Origin: Streptomyces sp. ICC1
GTDB taxonomy: Bacteria; Actinomycetota; Actinomycetes; Streptomycetales; Streptomycetaceae
Direction: 5' to 3'
DNA length: 64,000 bases
Assembly: GCF_003287935.1 (NCBI RefSeq)
Contig: NZ_CP030287.1
Coordinates: forward strand, 3,748,267-3,812,266
The position numbers and the translations under genes were made by a program. The notes beneath the pieces are model-generated. The model had not been told where the DNA came from. It did not search any database and saw only the letters and a program-made list of their open reading frames with translations. Shown here piece after piece: positions 35,828 through 45,754 of this stretch; the stretch's first letter is position 1, and each line of letters begins with the position of its first letter.

Positions 35828-36686
35828 GGTGACCTGGCGGTCGCACGGCCGCGACCGGCGCTCCACGCGCACCGTGCGGGCACGGACCTCCACGGTGCTC
35901 GTCGTGCTGATCGCGCTGGCGGTGCTGCTGGTGCCGCCGCTCGTCCAACTCGACGAGCAGGCGGTCGACCTGTCGGCAAAGCTCCTGCCGCCCTCCTGGG
36001 CCCACCCCTTCGGCACCGACGACGTGGGCCGCGACCTGCTGCTGCGCTGCGTGTACGGGCTGCGGGTCTCGCTGCTGGTCGGGCTGGTGGCGGCGCTGGT
36101 CGCCACCGTGCTCGGCACGGCGGTCGGCGCCGCCGCCGGGGCGCTCGGCGGCTGGACGGACCGGCTCGTCATGCGGGTGGTGGACGCCCTGTCCTCGATC
36201 CCGCACCTGCTGCTCGGCATCTTCATCGTGGCGATGTTCCGGCCGGGGGTGTGGCCCGTGGTCGTCTCCGTGGCCCTGACCCACTGGCTGTCCACGGCCC
36301 GCATCGTCCGCGCGGAGGTCCTCTCGCTGCGCTCCCGGCCCTTCGTGGACGCGGCCGTCGCCGGCGGCGCGTCCCGGTGGCGGGTCACCGTACGCCACCT
36401 CGTGCCCGGGGTGCTCCCGCAGGCCGGGCTCGCCGCCGTGCTGATGATCCCGCACGCCATGTGGCACGAGTCGGCCCTGTCCTTCCTGGGCCTCGGCCTG
36501 CCCGCCCACCAGGCGAGCCTGGGCAACCTCGTCCAGACGGCCCGCGGCTCGCTGCTCGCCGGCGACTGGTGGCCCACGCCCTTCCCCGGGCTCTTCCTGA
36601 TCGTCCCGACCCTGGCGATCGCCGGCCTGGCGGGCGCCTGGCGCGAGCGCCTGAACCCCCGCCGCCGCTCGGAGCTGACCCTGTGA
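35820..36686 (+). CDS. nikC: Nickel-type ABC transporter permease (NikC)
   Basis: Second permease, DppC/OppC/NikC type, 288 residues. The hallmark LGTDxxGRD motif is present as HPFGTDDVGRDLLLR (about 62-76), and the EAA-like loop with AAVAGGASRWRVTVRHLVPG follows in the second half. Starts inside nikB and ends in a GTGA overlap with nikD. Together with NikB it forms the transmembrane pore. Confidence 0.9.
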   Translation: MAEVTWRSHGRDRRSTRTVRARTSTVLVVLIALAVLLVPPLVQLDEQAVDLSAKLLPPSWAHPFGTDDVGRDLLLRCVYGLRVSLLVGLVAALVATVLGTAVGAAAGALGGWTDRLVMRVVDALSSIPHLLLGIFIVAMFRPGVWPVVVSVALTHWLSTARIVRAEVLSLRSRPFVDAAVAGGASRWRVTVRHLVPGVLPQAGLAAVLMIPHAMWHESALSFLGLGLPAHQASLGNLVQTARGSLLAGDWWPTPFPGLFLIVPTLAIAGLAGAWRERLNPRRRSELTL

Positions 36687-37654
36687 AGCACCAGCCCCCG
36701 CCGTCGCCCGTGAGGATGACCGGGCCCGTGCTCACCGTGGACCGGCTCTCCGTCCGCTTCCGCATGCGCGGCGGCCGCCACGTCGAGGCCGTCACCGACG
36801 CCTCCTTCACCCTGGCTCCCGGCGAGTGCCTCGCCCTCGTCGGCGAGAGCGGCTGCGGCAAGTCCGTCCTGGCCTCCGCCCTCCTCGGCCTGCTCCCCGG
36901 CAACGCCGAGACGGCGGGCTCGGCCAGGCTCGCCGACGGCCTCGACCTGCTCGCCCTCGACGAGCGGACCCTCTCCCGGACCGTCCGGGGCCGCCGGGTC
37001 GCGCTGGTCCCGCAGAGCCCGGCCGCGCACCTCACCCCGGTACGCACCGTCCGCTCCCACCTGGAGGAGACCGTGCGCGAACTGACGGGCACCGCCAAGG
37101 CGGGGCTCCGGTCGGCGGCGGAGGCCGCCGCCGACCGGGCCGCCTTCCCGGCCAGCCACCTCGACCGCCACCCCCACGAGCTCTCCGGCGGCCTCGCCCA
37201 GCGCGCGGCGACCGCGCTCGCGCTGATCGGCGAGGCGCCCCTGCTGCTCGCCGACGAACCGACCACCGGCCTCGACCGGGACCTCGTGCACCGCACCGTC
37301 GACGAGCTCAAGGCCCACACCGGGGCCGCCGACCGGGCGCTGCTGATGATCCCGCACGATCTCGCGGCGGCCCACCGCATCGCCGACACCGTGGCGGTCA
37401 TGTACGCCGGGCGCATCGTGGAGACCGCCGCCGCCGGGCCGTTCTTCGGCGGTCCCGGCCCGCGCCACCCCTACGCGCGCGGACTGCTGGACGCCCTGCC
37501 CGAGCGCGCCTTCACCCCCGTCCCCGGCGCCCCGCCCGAGCTCGGCGCGCTCCCGCCCGGCTGCGCCTTCGCCGCGCGCTGCCCCCGCGCCGACGACGCG
37601 TGCCGGGCCGGCCGGCCCCCGTTCGCCGAAGGGGTGGCCTGCCACCATGCTTGA
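36683..37654 (+). CDS. nikD: Nickel-type ABC transporter ATP-binding protein (NikD)
   Basis: 323-residue oligopeptide/nickel-type ATPase. Walker A GESGCGKSV, Q-loop VPQSPAAHLTP, signature HELSGGLAQRAATALAL, Walker B LLLADEPTTGLD and H-loop MIPHDLAAAHR are intact. The C-terminus has the dipeptide-ABC tail, CAFAARCPRADDAC, with its conserved Cys residues. GTG at 36683 overlaps the nikC stop; an ATG 11 codons in is an alternative. Works with NikE. Confidence 0.91.
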   Translation: MKHQPPPSPVRMTGPVLTVDRLSVRFRMRGGRHVEAVTDASFTLAPGECLALVGESGCGKSVLASALLGLLPGNAETAGSARLADGLDLLALDERTLSRTVRGRRVALVPQSPAAHLTPVRTVRSHLEETVRELTGTAKAGLRSAAEAAADRAAFPASHLDRHPHELSGGLAQRAATALALIGEAPLLLADEPTTGLDRDLVHRTVDELKAHTGAADRALLMIPHDLAAAHRIADTVAVMYAGRIVETAAAGPFFGGPGPRHPYARGLLDALPERAFTPVPGAPPELGALPPGCAFAARCPRADDACRAGRPPFAEGVACHHA

Positions 37655-38306
37655 GCTCAGCGGCATCACCGCCGGCTACGACCGCCGCGCACCCGTCGTG
37701 CGCGGCGCGCACCTGAGCCTGCGCCCCGGCGAGTCCCTCGGACTGCTCGGCCCCAGCGGCTGCGGCAAGTCCACGCTGGCCAGGGTCGCCGCCCTGCTGC
37801 ACCGGCCCGACCGGGGCACCGTGGCCTTCGACGGCCGCGTCGTCACCGGCTTCCGGCACCAGGCGCCGCGGTCCCTGCGCACCGCCGTCGGCGTGGTGTT
37901 CCAACAGCCCAGGCTGGCGGCGGACCCCCGGCTGCGGCTGCGCGAGCTCATCGCCGAACCCCTCCGGGCGACCGGCCGGCGCGGCGAAGTCGACACGACC
38001 GTGCCCGAGTTGGCCGACCGGGTGGGGCTCGGGGCGGACCTGCTCGCCCGGCGGCCCCACGAGGTCAGCGACGGCCAGCTGCAACGGGCCTGCCTGGCAA
38101 GGGCGCTGGTGCTGCGGCCGCGCTGGCTGGTGTGCGACGAGATGACCGCCATGCTCGACGCGTCCACCGCCGCCGCGCTGGTCGGCGTGGTGGAGGAGTA
38201 CCGCGCGGAGTCCGGCGCCGGCCTCCTGGCAGTGGGCCACGACCCGGTGCTGCTCGGACGCTGGTGCGGGCGGACGACCCGCTGGGAAGAGATCGTCAAG
38301 GACTGA
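37647..38306 (+). CDS. nikE: Nickel-type ABC transporter ATP-binding protein (NikE)
   Basis: 219-residue ATPase, last gene of the operon, overlapping nikD by eight bases. Walker A is GPSGCGKSTL and Q-loop FQQPRLAADP. The signature is VSDGQLQRACLARAL rather than LSGGQ, and Walker B reads LVCDEMTAMLD rather than DEPTSALD. It lacks the C-terminal extension of NikD, which is normal for the short partner. The altered signature is usual in NikE/DppF-type halves but makes it the less canonical ATPase site. Confidence 0.9.
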   Translation: MLELSGITAGYDRRAPVVRGAHLSLRPGESLGLLGPSGCGKSTLARVAALLHRPDRGTVAFDGRVVTGFRHQAPRSLRTAVGVVFQQPRLAADPRLRLRELIAEPLRATGRRGEVDTTVPELADRVGLGADLLARRPHEVSDGQLQRACLARALVLRPRWLVCDEMTAMLDASTAAALVGVVEEYRAESGAGLLAVGHDPVLLGRWCGRTTRWEEIVKD

Positions 38307-38406
38307 GCGCCGGTCACGGACGGTCAACACCCGTTTGGCGGACAGGGGTTTCGCTCGAAGAGCCCTCCTCCTGCGCCACCATGGCGCCGCGTAGGGAGGT
38401 GTTCCG

Positions 38407-38601
38407 ATGGTGATCTCCCTCTCCGTCGTCGTCCTGCTCCTCGTCCTCGCGTGGATCTTCCTGCGCGGCGGCGGCCTCAAGCTGTCCCACGCCCTCGTCT
38501 GCGTGCTGCTCGGCTTCTACCTCGCGAGCAGCAGCCTGGCGGCGACCATCCACAACGGCGTCTCGGCCACGGCGAACGTGGTCGGCGGTTTGAAGCCGTA
38601 G
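38407..38601 (+). CDS. Small two-helix membrane protein, 64 aa
   Basis: 64 residues. The N-terminal helix VISLSVVVLLLVLAWIFL is followed by RGGGLKLSHALV, then a second helix CVLLGFYLASSSLA and a polar tail. GGGAGG sits six bases before the ATG at 38407. This pattern of a hydrophobic start, a KLSH-like turn and a second helix recurs in Streptomyces small proteins; I cannot name the family. It is 100 bp after the nik operon and probably independent. Confidence 0.7.
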   Translation: MVISLSVVVLLLVLAWIFLRGGGLKLSHALVCVLLGFYLASSSLAATIHNGVSATANVVGGLKP

Positions 38602-38706
38602 CCGGCCCCGGTCCTCCCGCGCACGGTGATCGACTGTTGCGCCTTCGTGAATCATCCGGCTCGTGCATGGACTCCTCGGGCCGCGCGATCTAGCGTCTGG
38701 CGGCGG

Positions 38707-38728
38707 CGCGATGTCATACGCGATGTCA
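38707..38728 (+). promoter_or_regulatory. Direct CGCGATGTCA repeat before the secreted-protein gene
   Basis: CGCGATGTCA occurs at 38707-38716 and again at 38719-38728, a 12-bp period close to one helical turn, immediately ahead of an AT-richer CAATAAAACT stretch. Such spacing would place two identical half-sites on one face of the helix before the promoter or leader of the next gene. Confidence 0.4.
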
Positions 38729-38758
38729 ATAAAACTGAAGACAAAGGAGGAAGACCGG

Positions 38759-40327
38759 ATGTTCCGAAGAGCGCTGAACTGCGCTGTGGTGCCGGCCCTC
38801 GTCGCCTTCACGGCGATGTACGGGATCGCCCCGGCCGCCGCCGAGGAGATACCCCTGGCCCCGGGCCACCGCCTGGTCAGCCACTACGACGGCGGGCCCG
38901 CCACCGCCGCCGCGCTGCCGGGCGAAGCCCCGCCGCAGCACCCCTTCCTCGCGCCCAACGGCCGCAGCGGCATGCACTCCGACGCGGCCGGCAGCGCCAC
39001 CTCGCCCTGGTCCGGACCGCTCGGCAAGAACCCGCGGGTGACCAGCGAGAAGATCGCCGCCCTCGGCGGCGAATGCGCCACCGCCACCTTCGACTCGGGC
39101 GGCCGCCTGGTCACCGTGTGCGGCACCTTCGGCGGTTTCAAGGTCAAGCTCCTTGAGCCCCGTACGCTCGCCACGCTCGCGGAGCACCAGCTCCCGCAGC
39201 GCTCCTCGACGGTCCAGGCGATCACCTCGCTGGACTTCTCGAAGATCTTCAAGGACACCTCGGGCGGCGCCTACTTCTACCTGGACGACCAGGACCGGGC
39301 GGTGCTGGCCGACTCCCGCCAGCACATCCTGCGGCTCTCGCACGTCCAGAAGCCGGACGGGGGCTGGGAGTTCAAGGTCGACGACGACTGGGACCTCACC
39401 GGCCAGGTCCCGCACGACTGCGTCGACTGGACCAACCTGTGGCCCACCGGAACCTGTGACCCGGTCACCTCGGTGATGCCCGACTGGAACGGCCGCATCT
39501 GGTGGGTCACCCGCCAGGGCCGCGTGGGCACCGTGGACCCGACGACCTCCGCGATCCGCTCGATCCGGCTGGCGGGGGAGGAGATCCAGAACTCCTTCTC
39601 GGTCGCCGAGGACGGCGTCTCCATCGTCACCGACCACGCGCTCTACAGCTTCCGCGCCGACGCCGACGGCACCCCCGTCGCGCAGTGGCGCCAGACGTAC
39701 GACCGGGGAACGGGAACCAAGCCCGGCTCGGTCAACCAGGGTTCGGGCACCACCCCGGACCTCTTCGGCAACGGCTACGTCGCGATCACCGACAACGCCG
39801 ACGACCGGATGAACGTCCTGGTCTACCGGCGGGGCGTGGACGTGCCCGCCGACCAGCGTCTGGTGTGCAAGGTGCCGGTCTTCGGATCGGGCGCCTCGAC
39901 CACCGACAACTCCCTGATCACCTGGGGCAACAGCATCGTGGTCGAGAACAACTACGGCTACGAGAACGTCACTTCGCTGGTCCTCGGCAAGTCGGTCGTC
40001 GGCGGCGTCAGCCGCATCGACGTCCGCGCCGACGGCAGCGGCTGCGACACGGTCTGGCAGAGCGCGATCCGCTCGCCGTCCGTGGTCCCGAAGCTCTCCA
40101 CCGCGAACGGGCTGCTCTACTTCTACGAGAAGGAGCCCAACTTCTGGGGGATCGACGCCTGGTACCTCACGGCGGTCGACTTCCGCACCGGTGAGCGCCG
40201 CTGGCGGCAGCTGACCGGCACGGGCCCGCTGTACGACAACAACTGGGCCCCGATCACCCTCGGCCCCGACGGGACGGCCTACATCGGCGTCTTCAACGGC
40301 ATCGTCGCGGTCCGCGACGGCGGCTGA
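38759..40327 (+). CDS. Secreted beta-propeller-like protein, 522 aa
   Basis: Exported protein with signal peptide FRRALNCAVVPALVAFTAMY ending near AAAEE (about 28). The body is beta-rich with repeated GG/DG turns and segments such as IWWVTRQGRVGTVDPTTSAI, NSFSVAEDGVSIV and GNGYVAITDNADDRMNVLVY, which look like successive blades of a propeller (PQQ or SMP-30 style). No catalytic triad is evident. The ATG at 38759 is firmly set by AAAGGAGG eight bases before; a start further upstream lacks a site. Function unknown. Confidence 0.85.
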   Translation: MFRRALNCAVVPALVAFTAMYGIAPAAAEEIPLAPGHRLVSHYDGGPATAAALPGEAPPQHPFLAPNGRSGMHSDAAGSATSPWSGPLGKNPRVTSEKIAALGGECATATFDSGGRLVTVCGTFGGFKVKLLEPRTLATLAEHQLPQRSSTVQAITSLDFSKIFKDTSGGAYFYLDDQDRAVLADSRQHILRLSHVQKPDGGWEFKVDDDWDLTGQVPHDCVDWTNLWPTGTCDPVTSVMPDWNGRIWWVTRQGRVGTVDPTTSAIRSIRLAGEEIQNSFSVAEDGVSIVTDHALYSFRADADGTPVAQWRQTYDRGTGTKPGSVNQGSGTTPDLFGNGYVAITDNADDRMNVLVYRRGVDVPADQRLVCKVPVFGSGASTTDNSLITWGNSIVVENNYGYENVTSLVLGKSVVGGVSRIDVRADGSGCDTVWQSAIRSPSVVPKLSTANGLLYFYEKEPNFWGIDAWYLTAVDFRTGERRWRQLTGTGPLYDNNWAPITLGPDGTAYIGVFNGIVAVRDGG

Positions 40328-40331
40328 ACCG

Positions 40332-40379
40332 CCGGGCGGCACCCGCTCCGGCCGTGGGGCCGGGGCGGGTGCCGCCCGG
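40332..40379. terminator. Large hairpin between the propeller and M4-M28 protease genes
   Basis: CCGGGCGGCACCCG and CGGGTGCCGCCCGG flank a smaller CCGGCC/GGCCGG stem, giving a long, almost unbroken hairpin between two convergent genes. Just beyond it, GGTGGTGCTCA-like units repeat three times (about 40,380-40,412). Confidence 0.75.
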
Positions 40380-40426
40380 GTGGTGCTCAGGTGGTGCTCA
40401 GGTCGTGCTCAGCGGTGCCGGGGGCG

Positions 40427-43400
40427 TCAGCTCACCTGGAGGGTGACGTCGTCCACGACGAAGGAGGTCTGGAGGGACGGGTCCTCCACGCCCTGGAACT
40501 TCAGGACGACCGTCTGGCCGGCGAACCGGGAGACGTCGTACGTCTTGAGCACGTAGCCGGGGGCCGCGTTCACGTTGGACAGCGTCTCCAGCGTCTGGCC
40601 GCCCACCGAGACCGTGAACTTGTCGTAGACGGTGTTCTCGGTCTCGGCGGTGTCGATGTGCAGGTAGAAGCCGAGCCGGTACGAGGCGCAGCCGGTGGGG
40701 ACGGTCACGGACTGCGAGGCGCTGTCCGTGTGGGTCTGGCCGTAGCCGTTGAGCCAGGCCTTGTACGAGCCGCCGTGCGGGGTCTGGCCGGCCTGGTTCG
40801 TGATGACGCCCGAGGTGGCCGTCCACGGGGTGGAGCCGCTCTCGAACCCGCCGTTGGAGATGAGCTGGCGCGGGGTGCAGGAGGGGCCGGTGCCGGTGAC
40901 GGTCAGGGTGTAGGTGGTGGTGTGGCTGACGGAGCCCGCACCGGTGACCGTCAGGGTGTAGGTGCCCGGCGCCGTGCTCGCGCCGATCTGCACGGAGAGC
41001 GTCGAGGAGCTGCCGGACTGGACCGAGGTGGGGCTGAGGCTCGCGGTCACGCCGGCGGGGGCGCCGGTCACCGACAGGGCGACGGTCTGGGCGGCGCCGC
41101 TGACGGTGGCGGTGTTGATGGTCGAGGTGGCGGTGCCGCCCTGGTTCGCGCTGCCGGTGGCCGGGGAGGCGCTGATCGAGAAGTCGGGGCCGGGCGTGGT
41201 CCCGCCGACGGCCTGGTTCCAGACCGTGTAGGCGACACCGTCGGCGCTGCGGTCCAGGACCGTCGCGCTGATGTTGTTCGTGGTGTCGCAGGAGCTGTGG
41301 TAGCAGGGGTCGTACGCCGCGTTCGCGGTGCCGCCCCACTTCGCCGCCTGGGCCGAGGTCTTGCGGGCGCTGGCGCCGGCCGCGTAGCCGGAGGTGGGGA
41401 TGCCGCCCTGCTGGAAGGAGTAGTCGTCACTGCGGCCCTGGCCCTCGGTGTTCTCCTCGGGAGCGAGGTTCAGCGAGGTCCAGTAGGCCTTGAGCGGCGC
41501 GGCGGCGGTGGAGTTGACGTTGTTGATGAAGTAGCCGCCGTTGGTCGAGCCGACCATGTCGAAGTTGTAGTAGGCCTTGATGGCCGACTTCTGCGTGCTG
41601 CTGAGCTGGTTGACGTAGAACCTCGAGCCGTTGAGGCCCTGCTCCTCGTCCGTCCACCAGGCGAAGCGCACGTGCTTGGTCATCGTCGGGTTCTTCTGGG
41701 CGAGGACGAGCGCGTTCTCCAGCAGGGTCGCGGATCCCGAGCCGTTGTCGTTGATGCCCGGGCCCGCCGAGACGCTGTCGAGGTGCGCGCCGAACATGAC
41801 CGTCTGGTCGGCGGGGCCGCCCGGCCAGTCGGCGATCAGGTTGTTCGACGGGTAGGTGCACGAGGAGCAGTTCTGCTCGGTGACCGTGTAGCCGGCCGCC
41901 TGCAGCTTGCCCTTGATGTACGCCACCGACTGGGTGTAGCCGGCGCTGCCCGCACGGCGGTTGCCGCCGTTCTGGGAGGCGATGGTGTTCAGCTGGGTCA
42001 GGTGCGCCTGGACGGCGGCCACGTCGATGTTCGGCGCGCCCGGGTTGGGCGTGGTGCCGCCCACGGTCAGCGCGTAGTCGACGGTGTGCGAAAGGGTGGT
42101 GCCCTGGCCCTTGACGACGACGTTCGAGGTCCCGGGCGCCGCGTTGGCGGAGGCGCTCAGCGTCAGCGTCGAGGACTGGCCCGCCTGCACGGTGGCCGGG
42201 CTGAAGGTGGCGCTCACCCCGGACGGCAGGCCGGACGCCGTGAGGGTCACCTGCTGGGCCGAGCCGGTGGAGACCGCGGTGGCCACGCTGGTGGTCACCG
42301 AGGCGCCCTGCTGGACGGTGCCGGTGGACGGGTTCAGCGCGAGCGAGAAGTCGTCGTTCTGGCCGCTCGGCGTGCAGGTCGGGTCAGCCGGCTGCGCGGG
42401 GACGCTGATGGCGTCCCAGGCGCCCTTGGTCTTGGTGAACAGGTTGCAGGTGGCGTCCAGCGACTTGGCGGAGCTCAGCGTCGCCGTCCGGTATTTCTTG
42501 TAGGACATGCTGGAGGTCTTCAGCAGCATGCCGCCGTAGAAGACCTTGCCCGCGTTCTGCACGCCGACGCCGGTCAGCGTGGACTGGTTGCAGGTGCTGC
42601 TGTTCGGCTTGCCGCCGCCCGGGCTGGTGCCCTCGGCGAGCAGGTAGAACCAGTGGTTCAGCGGACCGGCCGCGGCGTGCACCTCGGTGCCGGGTATCGC
42701 GGAGCTGTAGCAGGCCGGGTCGTTGTTGACGGCCGGCGGGTTGTACATGTTGCGGATGGGACCGTTGCCCACGAGGTTGATGACCTCGCCGACGGTGTAG
42801 TCCGGAGTGTCGTACGGGGCGGGCTGGTTGATGAAGGCCTCGGTCAGGGCGCCGAAGATGTCACCGGTGGCCTCGCCGAGCCCGGACTCCTGGCCGCTGG
42901 TGCCGCCCGGGGTGTTGGAGTCGATCGCGTGCCCGTACTCGTGGGCCACCACGTCGACGCCGGCGATCCACTCGTTGGCGTTGTTGTGGCCGATGCTGAC
43001 GGAGCTGCCGTCCCAGTACGCGTTCACGTCGTTCAGGCCGACCTTGGCCGGGAAGCTGCGACCGTTGCCGTTCACGCCGTTGCGGCCGAGCCACTGGCTC
43101 AGCATGTCCCACTGCTTCTGCGCGGCGAACATGAGGTCCGTACAGCCGGTCTCCTTGGAGGTGGGGTTGCCGGTGCCCCAGGAGTCCGACGACTTGGAGA
43201 AGACGCTGCCGGAGCTGTAGTCGGCACAGCTCAGGCCGGTGCGGTTCGGGTCGCGCAGGGAGTACGTGCCGCCCGACGCGGTGGTGTCGATGGTCAGCGG
43301 GTTCGGGCCGTTCCACTTGCTGTTGCCGCTGCCCGCGACCACCTCGTCGAAGGTGTCGACGACCTTGCCCGTGCGGGCGTCCACGAACACGTGGAGCTTG

Positions 43401-43933
43401 CTGGGCGCCTTGGCGGTCCGGCCGGTCAGGACGGTCTCCCAGGCCAGCACCGGCTTGTCGTCCTTGAGCTTGACGACGAGCCGGGTGCTCTGCACCTGGT
43501 CGGTCTTGACCTGCTCGGCGCGCGACGCGGCCTCGGCGGCCTTCGCGCTGACCGACGGGGTGGTCGCCACGTCGATCACGGTCGAGGAGGCCGACTGGAG
43601 GGCGCGTACCCGGCCCTCTCCGTCGGCGAGGACGACCGCGTCGCCGCCGACGACCGGCAGGCCGCGGTAGCTGCGCTCGTAGGCGACCGAGTACAGGTCC
43701 TTGACCCAGGGGGTGACCAGGCGCCGGTCGTACTGCTGCTGCGGGGAGTTGACCAGGGTGTCGAGGCCGCTGCGCACGGCGGCGTCCGCGGCGGCGACCG
43801 CGCGCTCGGCCTTGCTCTGGCCGGGTGCCGGGTCCGCCGTCTGCGCGGCGGTGGCCGTGCCGGCCAGCGTGCCGGCGAGGCCCGTGGTCAGCACCATGGC
43901 CGCTATGGCGGCCATCCATCTGGTGGGCTGCAA
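40427..43933 (-). CDS. Secreted M4 metalloprotease - M28 aminopeptidase fusion with Ig-like and C-terminal binding domains
   Basis: 1168-residue secreted protein with two complete peptidase domains. After a signal peptide ([19 protein letters not shown]) and FTP/PepSY-like propeptide, a thermolysin-type M4 domain has HEYGH (about 331-335) and [11 protein letters not shown] (about 352). An Ig-like linker (about 527-620) follows. Then comes an M28 domain very like Streptomyces griseus aminopeptidase: [20 protein letters not shown] (His, Asp ligands, about 712), TDEEQGL (Glu pair), YYNFDMVG (Asp) and CYHSSCD (His). A second Ig-like domain (about 916) and a FESGSTPW/P-domain-like module end the chain. 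The start is TTG at 43933, with GGAG seven bases before. The design suggests an endopeptidase cutting proteins and an aminopeptidase trimming fragments in one polypeptide. Confidence 0.88.
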   Translation of the reverse strand: MQPTRWMAAIAAMVLTTGLAGTLAGTATAAQTADPAPGQSKAERAVAAADAAVRSGLDTLVNSPQQQYDRRLVTPWVKDLYSVAYERSYRGLPVVGGDAVVLADGEGRVRALQSASSTVIDVATTPSVSAKAAEAASRAEQVKTDQVQSTRLVVKLKDDKPVLAWETVLTGRTAKAPSKLHVFVDARTGKVVDTFDEVVAGSGNSKWNGPNPLTIDTTASGGTYSLRDPNRTGLSCADYSSGSVFSKSSDSWGTGNPTSKETGCTDLMFAAQKQWDMLSQWLGRNGVNGNGRSFPAKVGLNDVNAYWDGSSVSIGHNNANEWIAGVDVVAHEYGHAIDSNTPGGTSGQESGLGEATGDIFGALTEAFINQPAPYDTPDYTVGEVINLVGNGPIRNMYNPPAVNNDPACYSSAIPGTEVHAAAGPLNHWFYLLAEGTSPGGGKPNSSTCNQSTLTGVGVQNAGKVFYGGMLLKTSSMSYKKYRTATLSSAKSLDATCNLFTKTKGAWDAISVPAQPADPTCTPSGQNDDFSLALNPSTGTVQQGASVTTSVATAVSTGSAQQVTLTASGLPSGVSATFSPATVQAGQSSTLTLSASANAAPGTSNVVVKGQGTTLSHTVDYALTVGGTTPNPGAPNIDVAAVQAHLTQLNTIASQNGGNRRAGSAGYTQSVAYIKGKLQAAGYTVTEQNCSSCTYPSNNLIADWPGGPADQTVMFGAHLDSVSAGPGINDNGSGSATLLENALVLAQKNPTMTKHVRFAWWTDEEQGLNGSRFYVNQLSSTQKSAIKAYYNFDMVGSTNGGYFINNVNSTAAAPLKAYWTSLNLAPEENTEGQGRSDDYSFQQGGIPTSGYAAGASARKTSAQAAKWGGTANAAYDPCYHSSCDTTNNISATVLDRSADGVAYTVWNQAVGGTTPGPDFSISASPATGSANQGGTATSTINTATVSGAAQTVALSVTGAPAGVTASLSPTSVQSGSSSTLSVQIGASTAPGTYTLTVTGAGSVSHTTTYTLTVTGTGPSCTPRQLISNGGFESGSTPWTATSGVITNQAGQTPHGGSYKAWLNGYGQTHTDSASQSVTVPTGCASYRLGFYLHIDTAETENTVYDKFTVSVGGQTLETLSNVNAAPGYVLKTYDVSRFAGQTVVLKFQGVEDPSLQTSFVVDDVTLQVS

Positions 43934-44125
43934 GAGTCCACTCCGATCGTGTGGGGGGTGGGGCCGAGCAACCACACGAGGCTGCGGCCGCGGTGCTGGA
44001 GGGCGGCGAAGTCGGCGTGCGCCGTCTCGACGGCCTCCGAGTACGCCTTGATCCGCGCCCCCTTGGGACAGGTCAGACACAGCCGCTACCGGCGAGAATG
44101 ATCAAGTCTCCGAGCTGGGCCGCGC

Positions 44126-44293
44126 TCAGTCCTCTTCGCCCGCCAGGACACGGTCGGCCGCGTAGTGGGGGCAGGACAACAGATGCCACGTCACCGTGAG
44201 GTGATCCCCGGCCGCGGCGATGGTCCGGGCTTGGCCCCCGCCCGGTCCCGCCGTGCAGTGCCGGCACACCAGAGTCCGTACATCGGGCACCAC
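44126..44293 (-). CDS. Small Cys/His protein, 55 aa
   Basis: GTG-started 55-residue frame on the minus strand (44293 to stop 44126). It contains CRHC near residue 10 and LLSCPHYAADR near the end, with HLTVTWH between, resembling a small zinc-binding Streptomyces protein. It starts in a GTGGTG pair; either GTG may be used. Its residue spacing looks coding, while the other frames here do not. It lies between the protease and the ISL3 remnant. Confidence 0.5.
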   Translation of the reverse strand: MVPDVRTLVCRHCTAGPGGGQARTIAAAGDHLTVTWHLLSCPHYAADRVLAGEED

Positions 44294-44386
44294 GACGTCA
44301 CCCGCGCCCCGTGATGTCCCGTCCTTACCTGGGGCTGTGGTGGAGGTTGGCTTTGTCGGCGAGTTACGGGCTCAGGCACAAATTCC

Positions 44387-45754
44387 GTGAGGACGATCAA
44401 CGGGTTTGGTCTCGGTGACGTAGCGTCATCTGGGACCGTGGTGCGGTGTGATGACCTCGTCGGTGACCTGTTTCCGCACCTCAGCGCGTTACTCGTGGAG
44501 CGTGTGCTCTTCGAGTGCGGGATGATTCGCCTGGTCGCGAGAACCCGGGAGATCGGGGTGGCCTGCCCCGGTTGCGCGGCAGTGTCCAGTCGAGTCCACA
44601 GCACGTACGGAAGACGCCTTGCCGGCACACCGGTCGGCGATCGGCCAGTGCGGATCGAGCTGACCGTGCGACGCCTGTACTGCGAGAACTTCCATTGCTC
44701 ACGGCGTACGTTCGCCGAGCAGGTCAAGGAACTGACCGTGCGCTACGGCCGCCGAACACCAGCTGCCCGGCGGGTCCTGGAGGCCGTCGGCATCGCACTG
44801 GCCGGCCGGGCCGGAAGCCGTCTCGGCGCCGTCCTGCACGCAGGGGTGAGCCGGACGACGCTCCTACGGGCGGTCATGGCCCTGCCCGACCCCGTCTGGA
44901 CCGTCCCTAAGGTGCTAGGAGTCGACGACTTCGCCACCCGTCGTGGACAGCACTACGGCACCGTCCTGATCGACTGCGAGACCGGACAGCCTCTCGACCT
45001 GCTGCCCGGCCGCGACGCCGCGACCCTCGCCGGCTGGCTGCGTGAGCATCCTGGCTCCGAGATCATCTGCCGCGACCGGGCCGGGTCCTACGCCGACGGC
45101 GCCCGGACCGGTGCTCCGAATGCGGTCCAGGTGGCCGACCGGTTCCACCTCTGGCAGAACCTCGGCACCGCCGTCGAAGCCAGCGTGCGCCTCCACAGCA
45201 CCTGCCTCAAGACGGCTGTCATCAGCCCTGACGGCCAAACGAAGGGTGCCGACGTCGACAGCGTGGACACCACGAAGGCGATGTCGCCAGTCGAAGCCCG
45301 AATCTGCGAACGTCACGCGACCGTCCACGCTCTGCTGGCTCAAGGGCATGGCATTCGCGAGATTGCCAGAGAACTGCACATGGGCGGCAACACCGTCCGT
45401 CGCAATGCCCGCGCAACGGTCCCCGAACAGTTGTTGAGCGGACGGCGCCAGCCCCGTCCCAGCCAGCTCGACCCCTACAAGCCTCACCTCGACAAACTCT
45501 GGGCCGAAAGACACACCAACGCCATCCAGCTGCATGCCGAGCTCCAAGAACTCGGCTACCGCGGGAGCTATCAGATCATCAGCGACTACTTGCGACCGAG
45601 GCGGCGCCGCCGCATCCGGGTTGTCCCACCCGCTCCACCTGGAATCCGCCGGGTCACCGGCTGGATGATGCGGCGCCCCGAGCACCTGCGCGACGAGGAG
45701 CGCGACCAGTTCACCGCCGTCCTTGCCCACTGCCCTGAACTGACCGGGCCTTGA
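44387..45754 (+). pseudogene. ISL3-family transposase, 3' truncated by the IS4-family insertion
   Basis: 455 codons of an ISL3 (IS204/IS1001 type) transposase. The N-terminal zinc-finger CPGCAAVSSRVHSTYGRR and CENFHCSRRTFAEQ, and the DDE region GVDDFATRRG, CRDRAGSYADGA and DRFHLWQNLG, are present. Intact family members run another 60-100 residues, ending with the GxEGxNxKIKxxKR segment. Here the frame enters the terminal repeat of the next element at 45746 and stops. The last two codons (Gly-Pro) are therefore element-derived. GTG at 44387 is tentative. A TTA leucine codon is at codon 35. Confidence 0.85.

Noticed and set aside
40391..44101. A 1236-codon open frame on the plus strand opposite the protease gene
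   Set aside because: It mirrors the minus-strand protease, has Gly/Val/Arg-rich low-complexity composition and no domain. Long antisense frames are common in high-GC DNA.
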